Below, piece after piece: positions 1 to 10,059 of a stretch of DNA of 64,000 nt; the stretch's first letter is position 1; every line of letters starts with the position of its first letter. The stretch comes from Micrasema longulum (taxonomy: Eukaryota > Arthropoda > Insecta > Trichoptera > Brachycentridae). Position numbers and translations under genes: made by a program. The notes under the pieces are model-generated. The model was not told where the DNA came from and made no database searches. It was given only the letters and a program-made list of their open reading frames with translations. The stretch spans positions 83,137-147,136 of the forward strand of contig JAGVSM010003568.1 of NCBI GenBank assembly GCA_022494885.1. The letters run 5' to 3'.

Positions 1-499
1 ATATTAGTGAATATGTGAATATTTGAACATGGTTTTAGCCTTGCTAAAATTGTCAAAATCGACGTTTTAAAACTGAACTGATTTTAATATTTTGTTTTTT
101 AAGAGAGAGTTGAATAAAATTTCTTGTCTCGCTTTGTTTCACCTTTTTCAAAAATAGTTTCTCATATTTATATACCATACGCCCAAAGACGGTAGATTAA
201 ACTTGGCGCTTTTAACAGTTTGTGGATGATCCTAGTTCCGATTTTAAACAATTTATCAACGAAAAAACAATGGAGACCTGCTAATAGTAAATATTAATAT
301 GGTGAAAAAAATCACTGCTCTAGTGCCATAGTCCAGGGAGAAAATAAGTGGATGCATGAAGAAAAGTCAGACCTGTTTATTATTTAAAGTCAGGTGAATT
401 TAAAAACAATACGTCACCTGTATAATACGGTTGGCTTAACCGCGCTTTCCTACTTTACAAGGTATCAGGGTCTCGATATCCTCAACGTAAACTGCTGCT

Positions 500-640
500 T
501 GTTTGTCAACAGTTTGTGTCAGAACTACAGAACGCAGACCTAGCTTGAAAGGACGCACTGGACCTGGCAGCTGATAGAAATGCCGGAGGCTCTTTGCGGA
601 CACCATATGATCCAATTAAGGAGCGAAAATGAAATAATTC
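500..640 (+). mobile_element. LINE 3' fragment, family alpha (end of RT ORF)
   Basis: A conceptual translation with one stop and one frameshift reads like the extreme C-terminus of a non-LTR retrotransposon polyprotein (LAADRN, then R-LFADT in the next frame). The same motif is better kept in the copy at 14020-14160 (DLAADRD-like followed by WRLFVDT). Both copies share the DNA words GTCAGAACTAC and GGCTCTTTG-GGACACCATATG. LINE tails of the type D-R-D-x-W-R-x-x-V-D are a known pattern. Only the last roughly 45 codons remain, so it is dead. Confidence 0.6.
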
Positions 641-1357
641 AAAATTAAATAATGTTTTAGACATATATATTTGGTTCGTTCCAATTGTAACATTCACAAA
701 AGGCATTTATGCCCATGTTATTTTATTTTATTTTATTTATTAGTGTGTACACGGTAAAAATGCATTTTATAAATATAAACATAAATACATTTAACATAAC
801 AGTGTTCTATTACAAAAGTATGAAAAAATATAATAACAATATATATATACATACTCGTATAACACAGTTGTTTTATACATTATTCTTCATAATAAATTTG
901 GGATTTTAATACTTGACTTGTAAAAAAAGTAATTTAAAAAAATATAATAATAAAAATAAAGATAACGCATTATATTCGAAATAGCGAAAATCATAAATCA
1001 TTGTTTTAATAGATAATTCAAAATACTGATTGAAGAAAATTACTTTGTGTTTGAAATGTACCTAGTCTCCCCTTTGTAGGATATTTATATTATATGTGTG
1101 TTTGGTTTAACGGATAAAATGAATTCACCAGTATGATATCAGTTTCAAAGCATCTTCTGCTAACTTTTTTGAAACATAATACTTTACTTCTTGAACATTT
1201 AGCGTTAAAAACCTAAACATATACAAGTAAAGTGAATCACAATAATATTATGTAATGAAAACCATAGAAAAAAATGTAAAATAAGTTATGTTTTAAACAT
1301 ATGCAACAACAAAACTCGGTGATGGTAGGTAATATTAGATTCTTATTTATGTTCAAA
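641..1357. other. AT-rich stretch, nothing assigned
   Basis: Long T and A runs and short ORFs only. No repeat match to the rest of the window was noticed apart from simple AT tracts. Confidence 0.5.
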
Positions 1358-1610
1358 GCATTAACTTTGTGGTCAAACGTTTTAATTAATGTCAGTAAAT
1401 ATTAGTATTTAACCACTTACCGACTTTCTGTATTTACCGGTTTCGAGACGTACTCGTCTCTTTGTCAGGACACTCTACACCAACATGCAAATACTAAAAT
1501 ACACTTTTAGCTTTACCATCATGTCTCACTTTACTATGTATATTACGGTCTCGAAACCGGTAGACATAAAAATTCAGTAAGTGATTAAATACTAATACAT
1601 AGTAAAATTG
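1358..1610. repeat. Inverted-repeat element with ACCGGTTTCGAGAC motif (R4 copy 1)
   Basis: The left arm at about 1394-1450 and the right arm at about 1546-1606 are reverse complements over some 55 bases. Both carry TATTAGTATTTAA, CACTTAC and ACCGGTTTCGAGAC. A spacer of about 95 bases holds no ORF. This architecture fits a short non-autonomous TIR element. Homology to the second copy (4974-5230) starts before the arm, at GCATTAACTTTG near 1358, so the arms may lie inside a slightly larger repeat. No clean target duplication was found. Confidence 0.6.
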
Positions 1611-2126
1611 ATTACTTTTACATTCATAAGCTTTTTATTGAATTACGCGGAAAAATAAGTTTTCGATTAAATAAAAAATAAAAAATTATAAAACTTAATG
1701 TATTTTTTTTTTACTGAGTGGGTATAGATTGTAATACAAAATGACAAGTGGGGATCTTATTTGATCTTGTATATTTGTAATATATTGTGACTGTTTTACA
1801 TCAGGCAAAAGCAGATAGTAAGCGAGATCAGTGAGGGGAGAAATATGGGAGAGTGGTGTACAGCAACTCAATTAACACAGGAAAAATCCATTTGGAGAAA
1901 ATAACGGAGATGACACCCAATGAGCGCTTTTGCAAGGGCTTTGTATAGGTTATATAAAAATGCTGTAAGAAATAAATATTTAATTTTCAAAATAAGAAAT
2001 ATTTCAATGTTTTTTTTCCCTTTAGTCTGTCAATCATTGTGATATAATATTATAAATTACATTACTTTTTGATTGTTTTACTGAAGTGATGTACAGTGAG
2101 TTCAAATGTTTATTAATAAGCTTATG
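1611..2126. other. Unassigned AT-rich DNA
   Basis: Mostly low-complexity AT sequence. A slightly GC-richer patch at 1800-1930 has no coding frame worth naming. Confidence 0.4.
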
Positions 2127-2130
2127 TTAA

Positions 2131-2472
2131 ATATCAGCTACATCTACGTCGAAAGGAAAAGTTATTATACCTCTACGCAAACAGCGCACTAAATTCGGCG
2201 AACGTGCATTTGCGGTCGCAGGCCCTACGGCATGGAATGCTCTCCCAGCAGAAATCCGAAACTGTGAGAGTGAAGTGATGTTTTGAAAGAAACTTAAAAC
2301 CCACTTGTTCTCTAAATCATTTGAATAAATTCTTAGCATGTGGTGGAAAAGTAGTATGAAAAAGTACATTATTTTTCTTAAATTAAAAAGTTAAAGTTAA
2401 AATTAAATTAAGCGCCCTTGAGGTATTATATTACGAAAATGGCGCTTTATAAGTTATCCATAATTAATTGTG
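2131..2472 (+). mobile_element. LINE 3' fragment, family beta (CR1/L2-like)
   Basis: The plus strand translates to the usual end of a CR1/L2-type reverse-transcriptase ORF: a GKVIIPLRKQRTKFG block, AFAVAGPTAWNALP, then K-THLF. A TGA at about 2284-2286 interrupts the frame. The 3' UTR word AGCGCCCTTGAGGTATT-TATTACGAAAATGGCGCT is shared with the copies at 13205-13735 and 17334-17535. The 5' part of the element is missing, as expected after incomplete reverse transcription. Confidence 0.85.
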
Positions 2473-3112
2473 TTTTTATTAATTAGTGCCTGTCGGTAAA
2501 CCAAATAGACATACAGATTTCATTAATATTAGTAGGCACACGATTTTTTCGGTAACATTAAATTAAAATTAAAATATAAATTAAAATAAAAAAAATAATA
2601 AATTGTGTTATCAAATATTCGAACGCAATGTATGTAGGTTTAATTTTGTAGGTAACAAAGTTATGAGGAAGTTTAGTCTTACTAACTGTCTATGCAGAGG
2701 CAATACGATTGGCTAGGTTTGATGCTTAAGTAGGCAGTAAAGATACAAGGCATTTCGATTTTATTTTGCATATTTTGTATGTATATTCGCGAGATAAAAG
2801 CTTTTTCTACGGCCGCGAGAGCGTTTGGAATATCACCCCTGGACGCCCAATGCGAATTATTCGTCGAAGAAAACTTCGAGACTTAGGTAAAGCTGATTTT
2901 TAGGAAGTTGACAGCCGACAAGGAGACCAGAGGCCTTGTTCTATAACTAATTCGTTTCATAAATTTATTCGTACCGTAGAGGAAAAAGGAGAATTATGAT
3001 TAAAGGTTATGAGGTAATCAGAAAAAACAATTAAATGAATAAAACCTTTAATTGCAATCAATTCTTGTTTAGAGATTAAATAATGTATCATTGTGTATGT
3101 GTAGTTTAATTA
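2473..3112. other. Unassigned DNA
   Basis: No repeat or coding match recognised. A GC-richer patch at 2800-2960 has no convincing ORF. Confidence 0.35.
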
Positions 3113-3495
3113 TATTTATTTATTTATTTAAATACATAAGTTTATTGTACATTATTTGAGACAATAAGTCCCAACTCCATGGGACTAAAAGTCCTGTGTT
3201 GAGATGGGATTAGCAATTAGTTGACACAGACACATGAGTATATCACCACAAATATAGAAACGTATTTTATTTATATTTTAAAAATATATATGGCACATCA
3301 ATATGGTAAACAGTTAACTCAAACATTCGGAAAATCATCAAGGAGTTTTCTACTCAAATCCCTCCCACTAAGGAAAGTCTAGTCCTTGACTACTTTCTTG
3401 AAAATAGTTTTTGTCCTTGAGAGCTTAATACGCTCTTCCAAAATATTGAACACTCTCGGTGCGATAAATGTATCTGAGCAAAAGTCGTACGGGTT
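3113..3495 (-). mobile_element. LINE 3' fragment, family gamma
   Basis: This is the reverse complement of a diverged copy of the element at 28205-28821. It shares the C-terminal coding block (APRVFNILEERIKLSRTK, then LSRKLLDDFPN and a stop), the UTR words ATGCTCATGTGTCTG and AACACAGGACTTTTAGTCC, and an AATAAACTTATG polyadenylation-like end followed by TAAA repeats. An in-frame stop within the coding block and a few-base deletion near 3475 show it is inactive. Confidence 0.85.
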
Positions 3496-4690
3496 ATATA
3501 TTGTTTTAATTTGTATAAATTGTGTTAGCAAAATAATGTGTTTTTATTAACTTTTACAATCGATAAAAAAGTAAACGTAGAAAAAAAAATTAAGTTCTTT
3601 TTATGCAAAAAAGTTGAAGCAGATTGTGCGATTTAAATTATTTATAGTCGGTATCATTTTTCGGTTTTGGTAACGCCAAATTTTTAGATACCTAGTAATG
3701 TAAGTACTGATTCAATAAAATAACCTTACTGCTTTTCGAATTGAGAAAAGAAAATAATAATGCAGTCCAATAGATTTTATTGTTCCGAGTATTTTTTACA
3801 AACACGAACTAAAAATGCGTCCAGCAACAGAAAAACTACGTTATTAAAATAATGAACATTCTGATTCTCAAAGAGCGACACGGAGTTAGAGCATTGGGAA
3901 ACCTGCCCACAAGATGATGACGCTAACTGAAGAAAAATAAAATTACAAAAATTAAAAATAAATAAAAATTGAAATGGGTTTTTTTATTAAGTAAGTACTC
4001 GTATTAGTTGTTTATTTGATTCACAATACTCGTAGCCATATTAGTCGTGCACAAACAGCTATTAAAAATCGTGGTTAAAAAAAATGCGAACTTATTTGGA
4101 AACCTCCATTACATAAATAGTAAAGGTAGGCACTATTGATCAAACAGATAACTTAGGTATTGAATCATTTACCCATAAACTTGTACAATAAACTTTTGAT
4201 ATTTTTCGTAGTGCGCCGGAAGTGAAAAAAATGAAAACAAAAAAACTGCCTGAAATGCTAAATTCAGGAACGTAAAGCCGTGCTAAGGTTTTCTCAAATT
4301 CAATAAAACGGTTTCTTTGTTTAACTTTTTTAAGGAATTTATTTTGTCGATTTTGACGAAAACATGAATTTATTTTTTAAATACAACTAGACCTTCGTGA
4401 TCTGAAAATTATCATAAGAATAATGTCAAATATTAATTGTTATTATTTCATAAAATATTTTCTAATTAAAATGAGCATGCCGGCACTGAACGTCACGTTT
4501 CCATAGCGTTCCCCCGTGCCCTTTTCCACCCCTTAATAATCCCGTTCCCCGCATCTTAATCTAGCATCGCCCTTCCCAACAGTGGTATTTACAAAACAGA
4601 GCCGCATTATAAAAATAAAGATAAACAATTGAATTATACAGCCCAAAAAAAATATATTCATATTTAGTATTAAGATTTTATATTTATTAT
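3496..4690. other. Unassigned AT-rich DNA
   Basis: No LINE, SINE or inverted-repeat match seen. A C-rich patch at 4480-4590 lacks a coding frame. Confidence 0.4.
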
Positions 4691-4774
4691 CACTGTCATA
4701 CGTATTATTATATAACTTTTGTACATTCCATTTTTCGAGATGTATAAATTTTTATTATTTTTATTTTTCTATTA

Positions 4775-4845
4775 TTATTTTGTATATTGTTTTGATTATT
4801 TTGCATATTGTTTTGATAACCTGCATATTGTTTTAATATGTAAAT
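4775..4845. repeat. Short tandem repeat, about 22-bp unit
   Basis: Three consecutive units contain the core GCATATTGTTTTGAT with small changes (TGTATATTGTTTTGATTAT, TGCATATTGTTTTGATAAC, TGCATATTGTTTTAATAT). It lies just before the LINE 3' end at 4860-4975 and could be part of that 3' UTR. Confidence 0.7.
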
Positions 4846-4855
4846 AAATATTTTT

Positions 4856-4978
4856 GATTTATATATCGAAGAGTCCCGACTCAACACGGAATTCTCTAAC
4901 AAGTCGGGACATAAAAAACATATAATTGTGTCTATGTAAATTTGTGTATTTTGTGCATTAAATAAAAAAAAATTAAAG
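4856..4978 (+). mobile_element. LINE 3' end, family delta
   Basis: The segment holds CCCGACTCAACACGG, a short spacer, a second GTCGGGAC, and a terminal ATTAAATAAA before an A run. A matching end is at 9640-9725 (CCAACTCAACACGGGGCTCTT and an AAATAAATAAAAAT tail). The layout (stem-forming UTR, then an A-rich tail) fits a LINE 3' end. No coding remains. Confidence 0.45.
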
Positions 4979-5230
4979 CATTAACTTTCAGGTCAAACAT
5001 TTAACTGATCATCATCATCATTTTTCCCTTTCTGAACCAAATGGTGCATAGGGCACTTCATTGGTACACCGATCGCAGCGTATCTCGATATTTTTTATTT
5101 AATGAACCATTTAACTAAATGTTATTAAATATTTGTACATAACCGCTTACCGACTTTTCTATGCCTTCCGGTTTCGAGACGTGCTCGTCTTTTCATCAGG
5201 ACATCAATTAAACCAACATGCAAAACCCAC
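4974..5230. repeat. R4 copy 2, interrupted by a SINE
   Basis: GCATTAACTTT-GGTCAAAC at 4976 and CGCTTACCGACTTT, CCGGTTTCGAGACG, CTCGTCTTTTCATCAGGACA and CCAACATGCAAA at 5140-5225 align with 1358-1490. The two halves are split by a SINE-A fragment at 5007-5107, flanked by a 9-bp duplication of CATTTAACT. The opposite arm seen in copy 1 was not found here. Confidence 0.7.
5007..5107 (-). mobile_element. SINE-A, 5'-truncated, with 9-bp target duplication
   Basis: On the minus strand it reads GATACGCTGCGAT, a GTGCCCTATGCACC block, and a (GAT)n tail, which is the 3' half of the SINE-A family (best copy 24607-24866). CATTTAACT occurs directly on both sides, at 4998-5006 and 5108-5116. The uninterrupted relative at 1380 shows this sequence belonged to the host repeat. 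This supports insertion by target-primed reverse transcription. Confidence 0.85.
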
Positions 5231-5406
5231 TACACACCTTCACCCATCACCTTTGTTTTTATTTGATTGTAATAAACCAATAATATAAGTTCTTCCCGAT
5301 TCCTTACTTTATTTATTTTTACCCTTACTCGCATCTCACACGTAATGGGAAAATCACACCGGTTTCGGCGTAAGTTTAAATAAAAACACGCAAATACATT
5401 AACACG

Positions 5407-5786
5407 TGTCATGCAGGTATTGGTAGAAAATTCGTACACTCATCGAAGCATAGAGGTATAAAAAACTTGTCACATATTTAATGTAATTTTTTCATTCTTA
5501 AACGATGATAAATATTATTACGAAAATGGTTCTTCCTTACTGGCATGGCGGTAGTCAGATTCAAACCACCTGACTGGTGCTACCAGCCAATCAACTCTTT
5601 CAAACGGTCAATCAGAGACTAGTTGCTTATGTTAGAGAAAATGTAATGTCTATGTACTTTTACTCATTTTCTAAATAATATTTAACACCGTTTAAGTATG
5701 AAAAAATTACATTAAATATGTGACAAGTTTTTTATATCAATATGTTTCAATGAGTGTACGAATTTTCTACCAATACCTTCGTGACA
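5407..5786. repeat. Foldback element with about 98-base arms
   Basis: The left arm at 5407-5504 and right arm at 5689-5786 are near-perfect reverse complements. Shared words are GGTATTGGTAGAAAATTCGT, ACACTCAT, AAAAAACTTGTCACATATTT and AATGTAATTTTTTCAT. The spacer of about 184 bases is GC-richer and holds GGCGGTAGTCAGATTCAAAC. The arms differ at only about eight positions, so they are young or conserved by gene conversion. No transposase ORF is present. A non-autonomous DNA element is the simplest reading. Confidence 0.8.
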
Positions 5787-5875
5787 AGAATTGCAGACTT
5801 GAAGGCACAAGTTGAAGGAGGCCGAGGCTTGGGCTGTAGCGCCTTCGAAGAAGAAGAAGAAGGATAGTACTAATA
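5787..5875 (+). mobile_element. Possible LINE 3' tip ending in GAAGAA repeats
   Basis: GGCTTGGGCTGTAGCGCC is followed by TTCGAAGAAGAAGAAGAAGG. LINE ORF ends running into GCGCC-GAAGAAGAAG are common in insect RTE- and jockey-like elements, but only about 90 bases remain and no second copy was found in this window. Confidence 0.3.
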
Positions 5876-6237
5876 TTTAATAAATCGTGAAGATTTCCTG
5901 TAATATGTGTTATAATGCAACTCCTTATGCACCACTAGTGTAGATAGCGTAAAGAAGAAGAGGAAAATCAATATGTTGTGCCTTTCTCCTATGCTTCGTT
6001 CTATGGTTATATGGTACTCGGGAGCTTTAACGTATTCAGAACCAATTTTTCATACCGAGAACGAATAACTAGTTCCAAATATCCGAATCCAATAAGACCC
6101 TGGAACCGACATTAAACTATATAGGGCATGAACTTTAAAAAAAAGGTACTCCGGATGTTTTATTGAAGAGTAGTAGTGATCAGGGCACGGGGGCATTGCT
6201 GTGGTTACGCGATGATTCTTAACTACACAATGATTTT

Positions 6238-6352
6238 TAATTTTTATTAATTTATTTACTTAATTACAGTTTATTACATATTACTTGAGACATAAGTCCA
6301 AACTCCATGGGTCTAAAAATCCTGTGTTGCGATGTCATATGTCATGTAAAAG
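6238..6352 (-). mobile_element. LINE 3' UTR fragment, family gamma
   Basis: This minus-strand copy matches the last 100 bases of family gamma (AACACAGGA-TTTTAG, CCATGGAGTT-GGACTTAT, then the AATAAACT-type end). It is more diverged than the copies at 3113 and 28205 and keeps no coding sequence. Confidence 0.7.
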
Positions 6353-7980
6353 CCCTCTGGGCGTAAATAGAAAAAAAAAAAAATTATGCTGAATATTTCA
6401 ATATTTTTCTGCTGAGCTGAATTAAAAGTTTATTTTACTTTGTGTTGTAAAAACCCGTAAGTATATTAAAATGAATTATAAAAAAATATATTTAATATGA
6501 TTTTTACAAAATATAATATTATTTTTGAAGTATCACAGTATCAACGTAGTATGTATTAAATAACAAAAATATATTCGAGGGAAATAATTAATTTTTGCTT
6601 CCTTGTATTTATATTATATCTAAATCTTGAAAAGACATATTTTAAATAACTGGTTTGGATATTAAATAAAAAATCCTTCTTCGTAAAGTATCAGAATTTA
6701 TCCGAGACGCAAACCCTTGTCGAGCGGCGAAGCCTATTGGCGATGGGGCAAAGCTTTTAACAACCTAAAAATCTGTATGTAGTGGTACTGTGAACAGTGC
6801 GCATTATATCTCGCACACATTTGGGCATACATAATAAAACGATTATACATACACACAGTATACTTATACATACAACCTGTTTTCTCATACATAGAGCTTA
6901 CACATTATTGAATCGGACCTATAGAAATGAGGCTCCTCCTGACGAAATGGTCGTTTTATTAAGATAAGGTGTAAATAAAAGAATTTTGATTGGAAAAATT
7001 CAACTTACCGAATACGAGTCGCTTCTGATCAGCACTGGCGATAACTTATATATCGAAAATAACAAAAATCTTCTCGCCATTGGTGCGGACTAATTATGAG
7101 GTTTCGAGTATGTTTGACAAGTTTTTCGCTGGTGGAAAAACTAAGAACAGAATAAGTTGTTTTTCCTCAAAGGTAAAGTTAAAGACTGGAGTATATTTCC
7201 AACATCATGTCGATACGTAACAACTTATCTTCAGTGAAATGAATGCACGTAAAAACTGAGACGTTCTACCAACGCTGTTGTTGTTTCGTTTGCCAATTTA
7301 TACGCCATGGCTTCACTTTATAGTGATTTACTATAAAACTCCAAAGAGAGTACTGTATTATTAGCGATAGTATGTGTAGGAAAAGTCATTACCCCGAACG
7401 AGATTTTTTCTATTTTCTCCACGGCCGTTACGACGAGAATCGAACACAGATTGAAAGGAAATGAAAAATGCGACAAGGAAGGGGACTGAGAATTGTTTAT
7501 AATAATCTGCTCTTATCAGAGTACGGTCCAGTTATTAGTAATTAAATCAACAAAATTGCTGTTACGAGAACACTGATTAAATCAAACTCAGCCAAAAAGT
7601 TCGTTCGGAAGTAATGTACGAAACAAAAAATATTGTTTTTAGTCAAACTGATTTTATCATTAGAAATAGAGAATTCTCAAATTAAAAAGATAAATTAATA
7701 TGCTTTTATGTTATCCTTCTTATATAAAATATTTTGTAAAAATAATCTAAATTAAACCTTCATTTTCTATGCGTGTACCTATATAATATTTTTTATTTAA
7801 ATTTATCGATCCTTCTTCTTAATCACCTTTTAAGAGATCCTAAGATCTGTGTTATAGAAAACTAGTTGTTCTTCCGAAATGATGAGGTCCAACTGTTCCT
7901 CCATCTCTTGGGTGGTCTACCAGGCGGACGTTGTCCAGATGGAATTTCATTGACAGCAGAGTCCACCACGAGATAAAAAA
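6353..7980. other. Unassigned, partly GC-richer DNA
   Basis: The patches 6690-6790, 7000-7130 and 7380-7500 are less AT-rich than their surroundings, but none has a long frame, splice-like boundaries or a matching repeat that I can see. Regulatory or ancient repeat DNA are both possible. Confidence 0.35.
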
Positions 7981-7984
7981 AAAA

Positions 7985-8215
7985 AAGTTTTCCTCAAACT
8001 ACATACGATTCTATTATAAATTACCTTATGATATTCAGGCGTTGTCAACAAAGACTTTTGAGGATGATGTCAAGCACGGGCTGTTTAAGGAGGATTATTA
8101 TATAGTCGTGGAGTATTTGCAGGACAATATACGGCTTGGCAGTAGATTTGTGGTATCTTATTTTGTTAAATTGAATGATTTGTATTATTTCGCTCATTTA
8201 TATCGAAACTGATCG
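7985..8215 (+). mobile_element. LINE ORF C-terminus, family epsilon
   Basis: The frame reads YYKLPYDIQALSTKTFED, then DVKHGLFKEDYYIVVEYLQD. This is the conserved tail of CR1/jockey-type ORFs (N-x-LP---K-L---F---LK--L----YYSV-EFL). The upstream reverse-transcriptase domains are absent. The 3' side meets a SINE-A scrap at about 8230. Confidence 0.7.
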
Positions 8216-8229
8216 CCTTACCCTTATGT

Positions 8230-8310
8230 TAGAGGTGATCAAGATACGCTGAATTTTATTCAACAATGCCCTATGCACCGTCGTGTGAGGATAAGTACTT
8301 GACGATTGTG
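8230..8310 (+). mobile_element. SINE-A fragment
   Basis: GATCAAGATACGCTG and CAATGCCCTATGCACC in the correct order and spacing match the 3' half of SINE-A. The head and the GAT tail are not preserved. Confidence 0.55.
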
Positions 8311-8399
8311 AGAAAGCTCTTAACTTGAAGCCAAAAAAATAACCAAGTAGTATTAAAATCATTTATGTTATTAATAAAACGTAATATTTATAAGCAGGG

Positions 8400-8830
8400 A
8401 TGAAAGTAGGGTGAATACTGTCGAAATGCAATCTCTCAGGCGAATGTGTGGTTAAACTATGTACAGAAGATGCACAAATGTAGAGATCCGTACTATATGT
8501 AAGGCTGGGATAAGCCTTATCGACAAAATCGGAAAGAAAGGAGAAAGGAGCTCTGCGCTGGTTTGGACATGTAGAGCGAATGGAGAGCGAAATAACGGCT
8601 AAGAATATTTACAATGCGAATTTTGATGGATGCAGAAATAGAGGAAGACCGAAAAAGACATGGCATCACCAAATCCGACAAATGCTTGAAGATGGACATG
8701 TCAAAAGTCAAAATAATAGGGGCGCGTATATGAGAAGATGTATGAATGTAGAGTATGTACTGTATGTGATCTGGCGTTCTATCCTCTCAGCCTACCCTTA
8801 TGGGGAAACAGCATGATAGTTTGTTTGTTG
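8400..8830 (+). mobile_element. RTE-like LINE 3' fragment, family zeta
   Basis: This aligns with 32632-33056. It shares a VEM-SLRRMC block, the IRT-CKAG-SLIDKIGKK stretch, LRWFGHVERM, then RGRPKKTWHHQIRQ, GHVKSQNNRGAYMRRCMN and WRSILSAYPYGE. Stops and small indels break it into three frames. After GGGGAAACAGCATGATAG come GTTT/GTTA short repeats, as in the other copy (GTTA repeated). RTE-type LINEs characteristically end in short tandem repeats rather than poly(A). Confidence 0.85.
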
Positions 8831-9630
8831 TTAGTTTAATATTTCACACACTCCTTTCATGTAAAAATAAATTTGTAAATAACATTTTTTCACAAAGATT
8901 TTGGAATTACATAAAATTACAATTTACTTTAATTAAAAGAAGCCTGGATAGATCTTACAAATATCATATCTGGAGCAAATATGTACGTTTTGTTTTGAAT
9001 TTAAAAATTTCGTCTAATTTTTGTTGCTTAAAACTGAGTATATTTATTTTTCGCATTATTTTCATAATTTGAATCTACAGTCTAATTTTTTAAAAAGTTA
9101 ATCGAACATTACTTTTCATGTTTCGTATTTCTATTTACAAAACAATAGGTTATTAAATTCCTAAGTATCTTATTTTTATTATCAGAAATCGGAAAAAGTA
9201 GGAACTACGAAAAGGAGTACAATTTATTTTGCTATTATAACGTTATGATCGACCCCATTTGCATTTGAATTATTTGATAGTGAGTTATGCAATATGTATC
9301 GCTAGAAAATATTTAAATGAGTTTATTATAGTAAGATAAGAAAATGACAAAAAAAAACATAACGGAAACGTGATTTTTTTCAACCACTACCACCGAAATT
9401 AATAAGTCTTATCAATTTTTTTCGATGACATCAAAATTTAAAATAAAGCCTTGGTAAAAAATGTTGGTAGATAGCTGGGTTCTAAATACAAAAACGTCAA
9501 TTGTAAATGATAACAGCAACTTAATAGTTAATACTTACGTAAATAACGTATCTAGTGCTGTCCAGATGTTTATTTAAATTTATATTTAATTAAAAAAATA
9601 ATTTAGTATGATATGCATGCTTCCATTTTC
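8831..9630. other. AT-rich DNA, nothing assigned
   Basis: One frame of about 90 codons (8800-9072) is rich in F, I, K and S and resembles random AT-rich sequence, not a known family. Confidence 0.4.
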
Positions 9631-9637
9631 TATTTGG

Positions 9638-9728
9638 TTGTATTCCAACTCAACACGGGGCTCTTGACCACACAGAGTAAGGGATTTTTTTTGTTATGCT
9701 TGTCTTAATTTACATAAATAAATAAAAA
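9638..9728 (+). mobile_element. LINE 3' end, family delta
   Basis: CCAACTCAACACGGGGCTCTT, a T-rich spacer, TTACATAAATAAATAAAAAT. It resembles 4860-4978 in motif order and spacing. Only the UTR tip is left. Confidence 0.45.
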
Positions 9729-9802
9729 TAATTTATAAAATGTACACGGCAATTAGAAATATTGTAGTATAGGATCTCCCAAACCAATATCTCATGTCTA
9801 AC

Positions 9803-9870
9803 CTGCCAGGAATCGAACCTAAGATATTAAGCATGGTAGGCGTCTGCGGTATTAGACAACGAAGGGGACT
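9803..9870 (-). mobile_element. SINE-A tRNA-like head
   Basis: On the minus strand: CCCCTTCGTTGTCTAATAC (A-box side), GACGCCTACCATGC, and AGGTTCGATTCCTGGCA (B-box side). It matches SINE-A heads such as 20861-20934, but the body is lost. Confidence 0.6.
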
Positions 9871-9941
9871 TATCCCTACATTTATTTTTATAAAATAGAA
9901 ATATTTGCGTTCTTATGATTTTTTTCAATACTATTATTTCA

Positions 9942-10053
9942 ACGAGTTGTAAATAACTCACTATCAGAAAATGAGAATCAAGTTTGGTAGAGTGGGGTTC
10001 GAACTTCAGACCTCTGATCCGTGAATCCATGACGCCACGGGACCACAACCCGG
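9942..10053 (-). mobile_element. SINE-B copy
   Basis: Minus strand: GGGTTGTGGTCCCGTGG (A-box region), GGATTCACGGATCAGAG, GTTCGAACCCCACTCTACC (B box), CTTGATTCTCATTTTC and GAGTTATTTACAACTCG. The same order recurs at 20133, 27041, 29378 and 61357. tRNA-derived A and B boxes spaced as in a Pol III promoter define the family. Confidence 0.8.
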
Positions 10054-10059
10054 TTAATC

